A stretch of DNA of 64,000 nt from Sulfobacillus sp. (GTDB taxonomy: Bacteria; Bacillota; Sulfobacillia; Sulfobacillales; Sulfobacillaceae), in the NCBI GenBank assembly GCA_027309085.1, contig DAIDDL010000013.1, positions 22,176-86,175 of the forward strand, written 5' to 3'. Under the pieces are notes generated by a model. The model saw only the letters and a list, made by a program, of their open reading frames with translations. It ran no database searches and was not told the origin of the DNA. A program made the position numbers and the translations under genes. This document shows, piece by piece, positions 26,480 to 34,115 of this stretch. Within the stretch, counting starts at the first letter, position 1; each line of letters opens with the position of its first letter.

Positions 26480-28069
26480 TTGTTGACCACGCAGACACGC
26501 ACAACCGGTGAAGGCCGGCCGGCCTCCGGCTTCCAGCGCCGCCTGACCCGCACAGACCTGACCATGACCGCTATTGGCGGACTGATCGGTTCGGGATGGC
26601 TTTTCAGTGCTCTTGCCGCGGCCACTATTGCCGGTCCCGCTTCGATCGTTTCCTGGATTATCGGAGGAGTCGCTGTGGTGATCTTGGGGCTGGCTTTTGC
26701 AGAACTGTCGGCCACGTATCCGGAGGCGGGTGGCGTCATACGATTCCCGCAGTATTCCCACGGCACGCTGGTCAGTTTTCTGATGGGCTGGGCCGCCATT
26801 ATTTCCTGGGCCGCTGCCCCCGCGATGGAAGCGGAGGCCGTGTTGGAGTATTCTGCCGGCTACCTTCCCGGCCTTTACAGCTCCGCTCAAAATTCGCTGA
26901 CGGGTTGGGGCTTTGCGGCCGCCACCGCCCTGTTGGGGCTGTTCTTTGCGTTAAACTATCTCGGCGTGCAGCTCTACGCCAAGGTCAACACCCCCGTGAC
27001 GTTCATTAAACTCGCGGCGCCCACCATGACCATCATCGCTCTCATCCTCACCGCATTTCATTCCGGCAACTGGACTCGCTTTGGCGGATTCGCGCCTTAC
27101 GGCGCCAACGGCGTCTTCACCGCCATTGCCGCAGGCGGAATTGTCTTCAGTTTTACCGGGTTCCGGCCCTTATTTGACCTGGCCGGTGAAGCGAAGAATC
27201 CCCAGCGCGACATTCCCTGGGCCTTCATGGCCGCAATGGTCATCGCCAGCGTTGTCTACTTGCTCCTCCAAACCGCGTTTATTGGTGCTGTTCCAGCCTC
27301 CGACCTCGCCAGAGGGTGGGCGCACCTCGCCTTTAGCTCCCCTTTCGCCAAATTGGCTTTGGCTCTCAACATGAGCTGGCTGGCAGTCATCCTTTATGCC
27401 GACGCGGTCATTTCCCCTGGGGGCAGTTCTCTCGTATATGCCGCCGCCATTCCCCGGGCGCTCTATGCTTTCGCGCGCAACGGGTACTTCCCTAAGATAT
27501 TTCTGCGCCTGAACAAACGCGGCATTCCCGCTGTCACCACCCTTGCCAGTTTTCTGATTGCCATGGCCTTTCTTTTGCCTTTCCCGAGCTGGCAGAAAAT
27601 GGTCAGCATCGTGTCTGGCGCCACTATCATGACGTATATGATCGGGCCCGTCGCCTTGATGACTCTGCGCCGGACCGATCCCCGCCGCCACCGTCCTTAC
27701 CGGTTGGGGCGCGCCGAGCTTCTCGCTCCTGCTGGGTTTGTCATTGGCAGTCTGATCTTTTACTGGAGCGGTTGGCCGACGACGGGATGGCTGCTCGCGC
27801 TCACTGCGGCAGGGGCTGTCGTGTACGTGGGGTATTTTGTCAAAGATCCCTCGGCCGGAAAATGGAACGACCTGCGGGCCGCCTGGTGGCTGATCGCTTT
27901 TTTGCTCTTCGTAGTCGCCATGTCGGCCGCCGGGTCGTTCGGAGGCCACGCCTGGCTACGAGCTCCCTGGGATACTCTGGGCGTCGCCCTAGGCTCCTTG
28001 GGATTCTACTATTGGGGGGTATTCAGCGGCATCCGCCATGGTCTGGCAGAAGCCCAGCGGCAGGCGTGA
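26480..28069 (+). CDS. APC-superfamily amino acid permease
   Basis: 529 residues with about twelve to fourteen hydrophobic helices. Start TTG 26480 (or TTG 26483) after TTTCAGGGGGGA. The first helix carries the consensus LTMTAIGGLIGSGWLFSA, read as TMTAIGGLIGSGWLF, typical of APC permeases, and GFRPLFDLAGEAKNPQRDIPWA is the conserved loop after helix 6 (GEAKNPQRDIPWA). It should import amino acids or amines by cation symport. The N-terminal tail of about 25 residues is cytoplasmic and polar. Confidence 0.88.
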   Translation: MLTTQTRTTGEGRPASGFQRRLTRTDLTMTAIGGLIGSGWLFSALAAATIAGPASIVSWIIGGVAVVILGLAFAELSATYPEAGGVIRFPQYSHGTLVSFLMGWAAIISWAAAPAMEAEAVLEYSAGYLPGLYSSAQNSLTGWGFAAATALLGLFFALNYLGVQLYAKVNTPVTFIKLAAPTMTIIALILTAFHSGNWTRFGGFAPYGANGVFTAIAAGGIVFSFTGFRPLFDLAGEAKNPQRDIPWAFMAAMVIASVVYLLLQTAFIGAVPASDLARGWAHLAFSSPFAKLALALNMSWLAVILYADAVISPGGSSLVYAAAIPRALYAFARNGYFPKIFLRLNKRGIPAVTTLASFLIAMAFLLPFPSWQKMVSIVSGATIMTYMIGPVALMTLRRTDPRRHRPYRLGRAELLAPAGFVIGSLIFYWSGWPTTGWLLALTAAGAVVYVGYFVKDPSAGKWNDLRAAWWLIAFLLFVVAMSAAGSFGGHAWLRAPWDTLGVALGSLGFYYWGVFSGIRHGLAEAQRQA

Positions 28070-28118
28070 GGAATCCGCCAGCACTCCGCACGCACGCGGT
28101 ATTCTTCGGCCAAGAATG

Positions 28119-28892
28119 TCAATAATGGCCTAAAATTCCGCGCCAGCGCGCCAACCGGTCGGCCCCGATAAATCCCAAGATGCCCGCAGCCATCCACAGC
28201 GCCATGTTAAATACCGCTTCAAACCACAGGCTGCCTGATCCTGGTCCCACGGATTGGAGAAGCTGGCGGAGCAAGGCCACCTGCGCCGTAAACGGCAGCA
28301 CCATGGCTACCCCATGCCACAACAGCGCGGGCTGTCTTCCGATGGGCACCATAATCACAAACAGCAGCAGGAACTGCACAATATTCAGCACCTGCCCCAC
28401 CCTTTTAAAAATCAGGGCAATGGCAGCGACCAGCAACCCCATGCCCCAGGCGGTAACTAACGTCATCCCAAACGGCGCCAGTGCCGCCGCCCGCCAGTCA
28501 AACGTGACTCCCGTCACGGCAATCAAGGCGAGAACCACAACCACCAGGGGAATCAGAAACACGACAATGGCCATCACGGCCCGGACAAGAAACACCCAGA
28601 CAGCAGCCCGCGGCGCCATCATCACCTGCTCCAGCGTGCCATTCTGAGCTTCATTCTGGACCGACCAGCCCATATCGCTCGTCGCGCTCATCATCGTCAT
28701 CCAAATAGTGTAGCCCACCACAATCGTGGCCAAGCGCCCCGCTCCAATCGGCGAGCTTGTGATGTACGAGGATCCATAAAAAAGGCCCGCAAAAACTAGG
28801 AACATTGTCAGCATGGTGGAAATCGTTTCCATGGGGTAACGCACGGCGAGGATCAGAGACCGCCGCCATTCGGCTGTCACAATACCGCTCAC
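28119..28892 (-). CDS. ABC-2 type transporter permease
   Basis: 257 residues, six hydrophobic segments. The N-terminal ATG (28892) overlaps the stop of the ATPase gene in an ATGA junction. A short basic start is followed by YPMETISTMLTMFLVFAGLFYGSS and a central GWSVQNEAQNGTLEQVMMAP, the conserved amphipathic stretch of ABC-2 exporters where E-x-x-x-G-T-L-E marks the coupling region (EAQNGTLEQ). With the ATPase upstream it forms an exporter for an unknown substrate, perhaps a lipid, drug or peptide. Confidence 0.85.
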   Translation of the reverse strand: MSGIVTAEWRRSLILAVRYPMETISTMLTMFLVFAGLFYGSSYITSSPIGAGRLATIVVGYTIWMTMMSATSDMGWSVQNEAQNGTLEQVMMAPRAAVWVFLVRAVMAIVVFLIPLVVVVLALIAVTGVTFDWRAAALAPFGMTLVTAWGMGLLVAAIALIFKRVGQVLNIVQFLLLFVIMVPIGRQPALLWHGVAMVLPFTAQVALLRQLLQSVGPGSGSLWFEAVFNMALWMAAGILGFIGADRLARWRGILGHY

Positions 28893-29827
28893 GCGCTCGC
28901 CCCTTCCGACACTACTTTTTGGAATACTTCAGCCAGATCCGCCTGGTGGCGCTGGACCCGCAGAATAGGATGCGGCGCCAGAGAAGCGATGAGGTCATAC
29001 ACTCCCGCCATATCTTCAGAGTTGGGGGTGTAAACCAGAGACACACTATCTATAACCCGCACCTCACCGGCTGCATGGCGCACTCGTTCCAAAATTTCAG
29101 CCGTCCAGGGGGATGCCGCCACAATAGCAAAAACTGGATGGGAGAACTGCTGCAAGAGATCCGCCGTGCCGCCTTGCAGCACCAGTTGTCCCTGCCGAAT
29201 AATCGCCAGCCGGTCACTCAGCTGCTGCGCCACGTCGAGTTGGTGCGTCGTCAGCAGGATAGCCGTACCGTCTTGGGCCAGACCGCGCACCATCTGCTTA
29301 ATGGCCTCTCCGGCTTCATAATCCAGCCCGAGAGTGGGCTCATCCAGCAACAGCAGCCGCGGTCCATGCATAAGGGCCTGACACAGAGCGACCTTCTGCT
29401 GCATGCCCCGTGAGAGGGTCTGGACCGTACTGCGCGCCCGCTCGGTCAGCCCCACCCGCTCCAGAAGATCCCCCGCCCTCCTTTTTGCGAGCTTCGTCGA
29501 CATCCCTCTCAGCGTGCCCCAGTAAAGGAGATTTTCCATGACGGTCATGCGCCAGTAGAGATTGCGGCTCCCCTCCAGCACCGCCCCCATCTGCCGGGCC
29601 GCGCGGTCATGGTCCCGCCACAAATCGTAACCCCCAATGCACACTGAGCCGGAATCAGGCCGAACCAGGCCGGCGCTCATCTTGATCGTCGTGGTCTTCC
29701 CAGCTCCATTGGGGCCCAGAAACGCAAAAACTTCCCCGGCCGCAATGGAAAATGTCACATCCTGCACGGCATTGAGGGTGCCCGTGCGGCTATGGAACTT
29801 CTTGCACAGATTGCGGACCTCTAATAT
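28889..29827 (-). CDS. ABC exporter ATP-binding protein with an apparent ATA start
   Basis: 312 residues if started at 29827. Walker A GPNGAGKTT, Q-loop, signature LSRGMQQKVALC, Walker B LLLLDEPTLGLD and H-loop TTHQLD are intact. The first conventional start in frame (GTG 29767) falls after the first beta strand ILEVRNLCKKFH, which ABC proteins need. Between the preceding stop (29876-29878) and 29767 there is no ATG, GTG or TTG in frame. A strong GAGGAGGAGAAGGCT site lies six bases before ATA at 29827-29825. The C-terminal domain resembles DrrA-type drug exporters. Confidence 0.8.
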   Translation of the reverse strand: MLEVRNLCKKFHSRTGTLNAVQDVTFSIAAGEVFAFLGPNGAGKTTTIKMSAGLVRPDSGSVCIGGYDLWRDHDRAARQMGAVLEGSRNLYWRMTVMENLLYWGTLRGMSTKLAKRRAGDLLERVGLTERARSTVQTLSRGMQQKVALCQALMHGPRLLLLDEPTLGLDYEAGEAIKQMVRGLAQDGTAILLTTHQLDVAQQLSDRLAIIRQGQLVLQGGTADLLQQFSHPVFAIVAASPWTAEILERVRHAAGEVRVIDSVSLVYTPNSEDMAGVYDLIASLAPHPILRVQRHQADLAEVFQKVVSEGASA

Positions 29828-29875
29828 AGCCTTCTCCTCCTCGCCCTGACCTTCTACGGAGAGCCAGCCGGCCCC

Positions 29876-30667
29876 TTAGGCGTCTAGAAACCGCACCGTC
29901 GTTAGGGACACTGCGTCAAACTCTTCCTCCTCGGCTAAGATCTGCGCCTGGAAGGACGGAAAGGCTCCCGCCAATACACGCAGAGGCAAGTCCCCTCCTT
30001 CAGGCGCAGCGGCCCGGCGCCAGGCATCGGGGGCATTCCACAGGGACTGCCATTGGCCCCCGCCGAAGCTTTCCCGCGCGGCGGCCAGATAGCTCCGCGC
30101 AGAATCCGGGAGAGATCTGACGTCCGGCGCCCAGAGGTCCAGCCGGTGAATAATGGAGCCAGTCGCCATCACGATTAGGGAGCGGGAGCGGCTCAGTTTG
30201 CGAATCATCCTTCCCAAGCTCTCGTGAGCCCCTGCCCCCAATTCAGGACAGATGGAAATGGGCAGCACAGGGACGGACGCTTGCGGGAACACATGCAGCA
30301 AGGGCGACCAAGCGCCATGGTCCAACCCCCACTGCTCCGTGACTTCCGCCGGAATTTTTTCTGCGGCGCACAGGGCCGCAAGTTGTACGGCCACGTCTGC
30401 AGCCCCCTGCGGACGGTAGCCCACCCGATAAAACTCTTCGGGGAAACCGGAAAAATCGTACAGCTGCTGTAAAGGCGCCTGAGCCACCAATCCGAACCCC
30501 CCGCGGGTCACAAAGTGCGGGGAAATCACGATAACCGCGTCAACACCCCCCGCGCCCGCCAGCCAGTCTTCTCCCGTTTGGCGCAGTGCCTGTTCTGTCG
30601 TGGGATGTCGCACACCCAGGTCTCCAATCAGCGTGGGTGTATTGGGTGCGTAAAGTCCTTCCAGCAT
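29876..30667 (-). CDS. LigB-superfamily extradiol dioxygenase-like protein (DODA type)
   Basis: 263 residues; ATG after AAAAGGAGAGAGCCGCC. The core SPHFVTRGGFGL with H51 and LDHGAWSPLLHVFP with H118 match class III (LigB/DODA) ring-opening dioxygenases and their relatives. The N-terminal metal ligand, normally His in a P-H-x-P segment, reads APNTPTL here (N9); H21 might substitute. Iron-dependent catalysis is therefore uncertain. The stop lies 48 bp before the ABC ATPase start, so all three genes are probably one operon. Confidence 0.75.
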   Translation of the reverse strand: MLEGLYAPNTPTLIGDLGVRHPTTEQALRQTGEDWLAGAGGVDAVIVISPHFVTRGGFGLVAQAPLQQLYDFSGFPEEFYRVGYRPQGAADVAVQLAALCAAEKIPAEVTEQWGLDHGAWSPLLHVFPQASVPVLPISICPELGAGAHESLGRMIRKLSRSRSLIVMATGSIIHRLDLWAPDVRSLPDSARSYLAAARESFGGGQWQSLWNAPDAWRRAAAPEGGDLPLRVLAGAFPSFQAQILAEEEEFDAVSLTTVRFLDA

Positions 30668-31010
30668 GGCGGCTCTCTCCTTTTTTTCACGCGGTCAGTG
30701 AATCTGAGACAGTACGCGGGAATTTTCCTTAGTGTATCAGGAAATGTTGCCGGCCCGCCATATGCGGGTAAGCCAGATCCCGCCATCTCCTCCCGAACTC
30801 TGACCGGGCCATACTCAATTCGACAAAAAAACCATAATATTTATGCAAAATTCGCCCGCTAGGCAGGAATTCGACACCACTATTGCGAATAGTATCCGAA
30901 AGCACGGTGGCGCGAACTGCTGTCGCCATGTGTTTGGGTTTCCGGTTTCGCCCCCGTGTTCCTTAACGTGAGCCAGTGTACACGTCTCACTCTTAAATTA
31001 TAAGGAGGGA
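30668..31010. other. Divergent intergenic region with AATTCGACA repeats
   Basis: No gene seen. AATTCGACA occurs at about 30817 and again at about 30879, the first followed by an A-rich stretch and ATAATATTTAT. The same nonamer appears near 57004 upstream of the second oligopeptide-binding gene. This suggests, but does not prove, a shared operator for the two paralogues. Confidence 0.3.
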
Positions 31011-32753
31011 ATGCTTTTGCGTATCGCGACTGGTCTTCCCCGAAAAGTTCTGTGGATGACGTCTTTGGCCCTGGCTGCGTTAGTCACAGGGTGCGGCGCC
31101 GCCAGCGCCCCAAAAGCCGCGAGCCCTTCCACAACCGCCGTAGTGGCGCTGCCGGTCCAGGTGCAGCCAAGCTGGTGGTTCCCCGTTATTTCGAGCGCGG
31201 ACTACGGCGACTCAAACTTTCAGATGAACGTCATGATGTACGTGCCCCTGATCCATATTTCCCGGACAGACGGCATCGACTACCAGCGCTCGCTGGCACA
31301 GTCTGTGACCTATAATGCGGCGGGCACGCGCTACGTCATCACCCTCAACAAGAAATGGCACTGGAGCAATGGACGTCCTGTGACTGCCAAGGATGTCGTC
31401 TTCACCTGGGACATTTTAAAGGCTGCCAGCACAGGGGCCGCCAATCTTCCCTGGGGATACGGGGGTGCCGGGTCGGGAGGCGTGCCCACGCGCTGGACCT
31501 CAGTAGAAGCCCAAGGTCCCGATACGGTGGTGGTCACTCTCAATACGCCCTCCAACCCCAACTGGTTTATTCATAACGGCTTGGCGCAGATAGTGCCTGT
31601 GCCGGCCTCCGTCTGGAACAAGGACCCCAAAAATATGACCGCCGAGCTCAAGTACATTCTGTCAGTCGCCAATTCCCCGCAGCAAGCCGTGTATCACGTG
31701 GTCGACGGACCCTACCAGTTTGACCAGATGAGACCCAATGACTTCTGGTCATTCACTCCCAACTTAGGTTACGACGGCCATAAATCCACCCTGCACAAGG
31801 TCGTTTTCCAGTACCAGAGCTCCGCGGCCACGGAGTTTTTAGGGTTGCGCAAGGGCATTATCGATGTCGGCTATCTTCCCACCTCGGAATGGAAAGCACG
31901 TAAGCAGCTGACATCAGACCGCATGACCACCCCGTACCAATTCGGATTTACCTTTCTGCAGCCAGACTACAATGCTAAGGCACCGGGTGGGCTAGGTCCT
32001 GTGTTTCAGAAACTGTACGTCCGCCAGGCGCTCGAAATGGGCATCGACCAGCCCGCGATGATCCAAGCCTTCTTTCATAATCAGGGCGTGACGGAAAATG
32101 ACCCGATCCCCTCCGAGCCGCGCACAGTCTTTTATGACCGCCATCTTTCCCAGCTAATCTACCCCTTCAATCCCCAAGCGGGAAAAGCCCTGCTGGAAAA
32201 GCACGGCTGGCGCATGAATGACGGGGTGATGGAGAAAAAAGGCGTGAAGCTGTCCTTTACCCTGCTCTACGTGTCGGGCAGCAGCAGCGCCGCCAATATC
32301 GTGCAGCTGGTCAAACAGGACTGGGCGGCCGAGGGGGTGCAGATTTCCCTGCAGCCTGGGCCTTTTGACCAGGTTCTGAGCACGGCCCAACAATCCGACC
32401 CGCAAAAGTGGGATATGGCATTTTGGGGCACCAGCAGTTGGACTTACGAGCCGGATTATTACCCCACGGGGGGCAGCTTCTACCTGTCGGGCGCCGGAGC
32501 CAACCAAGGCGGCTACGACAGCCCCGCCATGAATCAGTTGATTATTCATTCGTATGCCCCGGGTTCGCCCCAGCAGATTCAGACTGCGCTTAATGCCTAT
32601 CTCAGCTATACAGCGCACCAGCTTCCTGTCCTGTTTCTGCCGTACACGCCGACAGTCAACGAGCACGCTGATGATATTCACGGCACCGTGTCAACCTATA
32701 ACCCCATTACTACATTTCTTTACCCTAATTTATGGACGGTTTCCCCCCAGTAG
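31011..32753 (+). CDS. Oligopeptide/solute-binding lipoprotein (SBP family 5), orphan
   Basis: 580 residues. AAGGAGGGA touches ATG 31011, so TTG 31017 with eight-base spacing may be the real start. Lipobox LVTGC gives a lipidated cysteine at residue 28. The mature protein follows the DppA/OppA plan: SLAQSVTYNAAGTRYVITL, WSNGRPVTAKDVVFTWD (read WSNGRPVTAKDVVF), LRQALEMGID-like VRQALEMGIDQPAMI, and YNPITTFLYPNLW at the end. No permease or ATPase gene is adjacent. It is a clear paralogue of the gene at 55196-56905. Confidence 0.9.
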   Translation: MLLRIATGLPRKVLWMTSLALAALVTGCGAASAPKAASPSTTAVVALPVQVQPSWWFPVISSADYGDSNFQMNVMMYVPLIHISRTDGIDYQRSLAQSVTYNAAGTRYVITLNKKWHWSNGRPVTAKDVVFTWDILKAASTGAANLPWGYGGAGSGGVPTRWTSVEAQGPDTVVVTLNTPSNPNWFIHNGLAQIVPVPASVWNKDPKNMTAELKYILSVANSPQQAVYHVVDGPYQFDQMRPNDFWSFTPNLGYDGHKSTLHKVVFQYQSSAATEFLGLRKGIIDVGYLPTSEWKARKQLTSDRMTTPYQFGFTFLQPDYNAKAPGGLGPVFQKLYVRQALEMGIDQPAMIQAFFHNQGVTENDPIPSEPRTVFYDRHLSQLIYPFNPQAGKALLEKHGWRMNDGVMEKKGVKLSFTLLYVSGSSSAANIVQLVKQDWAAEGVQISLQPGPFDQVLSTAQQSDPQKWDMAFWGTSSWTYEPDYYPTGGSFYLSGAGANQGGYDSPAMNQLIIHSYAPGSPQQIQTALNAYLSYTAHQLPVLFLPYTPTVNEHADDIHGTVSTYNPITTFLYPNLWTVSPQ

Positions 32754-32760
32754 GAAGACC

Positions 32761-32799
32761 AGAGGCAGAGGCCGGCCGCCGACCTCTGCCTCTTTCCCT
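32761..32799 (+). terminator. Terminator after the solute-binding lipoprotein gene
   Basis: AGAGGCAGAGG (32761-32771) pairs with CCTCTGCCTCT (32783-32793), followed by TTCCCTT. It lies between convergent genes and may serve both. Confidence 0.7.
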
Positions 32800-32817
32800 T
32801 GATCCTATCCCTTCCGG

Positions 32818-33759
32818 TCACTCTATCTCCCATAAAACCTGGCTGCGGATGGCTTGCCCGGGCTCCAGACGCGCCATGCCCGTCACCTGTGGAGACAGCG
32901 GCAGATTCGGCGCATTGTGCACCCAGGTATATGGTTCAATGCTGAGAAAATTACTGTCCAGACGCGGGCGGTAGAGCACCCACTGAGTAAACGGCGGGGG
33001 ACATGTGAGCCGGGCCCGCAGGCGGCCAACCTGGTCGCAAAGCTTCACATGGTTGGGCCCAGGGCCTGTCACCCTATAACAGGTATCACAGACAAGGTCT
33101 GCAGCAGGCCGGCCGCTGTCCAGACCCTGCAAAGCATGTCCGGCCGGCCAGAATTCGCCCGTCGGCATCAAGTCTCGGCCCATCACCCACTCTTTTCCCT
33201 CCGGCAGCCTGACAGTCCACGGGCGTTCCAGCAGCACGTTCATGTGGAACCCGAGACCGAAAGGCACAAATCCGTCTCCAAGATTGCGCACCTCGACTGC
33301 GATTTCCACGGAGGTCCCTACCGTGTATTCTACCGACACCGACAGCGGCTGTCCCATCATCTCTTGCAAGTGCGCGGCGGTCGAGGCCGTTGGAGTGAAC
33401 CTCACGTGGCCGGGAGCCGACTCCACACCCGGATCAAACGGCGCATTCCACAAAAACCCGTGCAGGTGGTTGGGTCCGGCAGAATCGTTCTGGGGCCACT
33501 GCCATACAGTGTTTCCCACCCGACAAATGCCGCCGGCAATGCGCCCAGCGGGAAAGAGAAGAGGCATGCCATAAACGTACGGCTCCTGTTCCAGAACCTC
33601 TGGCCCCGAGGGCACCCGCAGCAATTGCGTGGCCGACGGCCGGTGAAACAGCTCGATCAAGGTGCCCCCAAATCCCGGGAGCCACTTCAAGCGCCACTGC
33701 TCCGTTTCCAGGATCTGCGCCGGTCCCCATGCGCCCCAATTCTGCTCCGCGATTCGCAC
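32818..33759 (-). CDS. galM: Aldose 1-epimerase family protein (galM-like)
   Basis: 313 residues; GTG 33759 with AAAAGGAGG at 33769-33777. Beta-sandwich aldose epimerase features: NHLHGFLW with the conserved catalytic His, FGLGFHMNVLL with the second His, and a late TQWVLYRPRLDSNFLSIEPYT (quoted as WVLYRPRLDSNFLSIEP), where the Glu is the base. As the last gene of a Leloir galactose cluster it should mutarotate beta-D-galactose. It is cut off from galK by a 337-bp mobile element whose boundary lies next to its ribosome binding site. Confidence 0.85.
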   Translation of the reverse strand: MRIAEQNWGAWGPAQILETEQWRLKWLPGFGGTLIELFHRPSATQLLRVPSGPEVLEQEPYVYGMPLLFPAGRIAGGICRVGNTVWQWPQNDSAGPNHLHGFLWNAPFDPGVESAPGHVRFTPTASTAAHLQEMMGQPLSVSVEYTVGTSVEIAVEVRNLGDGFVPFGLGFHMNVLLERPWTVRLPEGKEWVMGRDLMPTGEFWPAGHALQGLDSGRPAADLVCDTCYRVTGPGPNHVKLCDQVGRLRARLTCPPPFTQWVLYRPRLDSNFLSIEPYTWVHNAPNLPLSPQVTGMARLEPGQAIRSQVLWEIE

Positions 33760-33778
33760 AAACAGCGCCTCCTTTTAT

Positions 33779-33839
33779 CAGATGCGCCGTAAAACTTCGC
33801 CGTTCAGGGCGGAGATATAAGGCGCTCGCCGTCAGGCGA
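33779..33839 (+). repeat. Left-end structured module, copy A
   Basis: Outer stem GCGCC (33784-33788) with GGCGC (33821-33825); GTAAAA; inner stem CTTCGCC (33795-33801) with GGCGGAG (33808-33814); ATATAA; then a second hairpin TCGCC (33826-33830) with GGCGA (33835-33839). The same plan with compensatory base changes is found in the other copies. Confidence 0.75.
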
Positions 33840-34010
33840 AAGTTTTTCCCTGCAATGCTATACCGTGGTCGCTGCGTGATATCTTAACTATGTGTTCGCC
33901 CTTTGACAATGGGATACGTTGGCGGTTGTCTCCCGCCATCGTGGGAGACGTAAAATGTCTCGCGTCGTCCAGACCCGACGTTAACAGGATTCGGCGAACG
34001 ATTAGTCCAA

Positions 34011-34115
34011 GGAACCGGAGACCTTCGGGGGGCGTTTGGCTCACCCTTTGCGAGTACAGTTGACGTCAGTCGGTTCCTCGCAAGAATCCCCTTCCTTCAG
34101 AGAGGGCAGTGTCAA
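34011..34115 (+). ncRNA. Putative omega-RNA-like structured RNA at the element's right end
   Basis: GGAACCG (34011-34017) pairs with CGGTTCC (34071-34077), and TTGCGA (34048-34053) pairs with TCGCAA (34078-34083). These two stems interlock as an H-type pseudoknot. A small hairpin CCGGA/TTCGG lies inside, and a terminal hairpin CCCTT/GAGGG (34089-34093, 34102-34106) precedes GTGTCAA. A pseudoknot followed by a right-end hairpin and then flanking DNA as guide is the arrangement of TnpB omega RNAs. Upstream, GTCTCCC (33928), GGGAGAC (33943) and GTCTC (33957) can form two alternative hairpins. Confidence 0.5.

Larger units (their letters stand above)
33779..34115 (+). mobile_element. Minimal non-autonomous IS200/IS605-type element between galK and galM
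   Basis: Starts directly after TTTTAT (33773-33778) with CAGATGCGCCGTAAAAC, the left-end module shared with three other loci including one in front of tnpA. Ends at 34115 with a hairpin and GTGTCAA, the form of right end common in TnpB-carrying IS605 elements. There is no transposase or TnpB gene inside. Removing the element joins the galK stop to the galM ribosome binding site as TGA-ATAAAAGGAGG, a normal operon junction, so the boundaries are well supported. Confidence 0.72.

Noticed and set aside
26227..26511. 94-codon ORF before the amino-acid permease
   Set aside because: No ribosome binding site, overlaps the permease start in another frame, no recognisable domain.
33784..33825. Left-end modules considered as TnpB right-end/omega-RNA 3' hairpins because of the GGGGAT-type ending
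   Set aside because: Similarity between copies stops upstream of TTAT, copy A has galM directly upstream, and copy C is followed by tnpA, all of which fit a left end.
33832..34044. 70-codon minus-strand ORF inside the galK-galM element
   Set aside because: It runs through the predicted structured RNA on the opposite strand, lacks a ribosome binding site, and resembles no protein.
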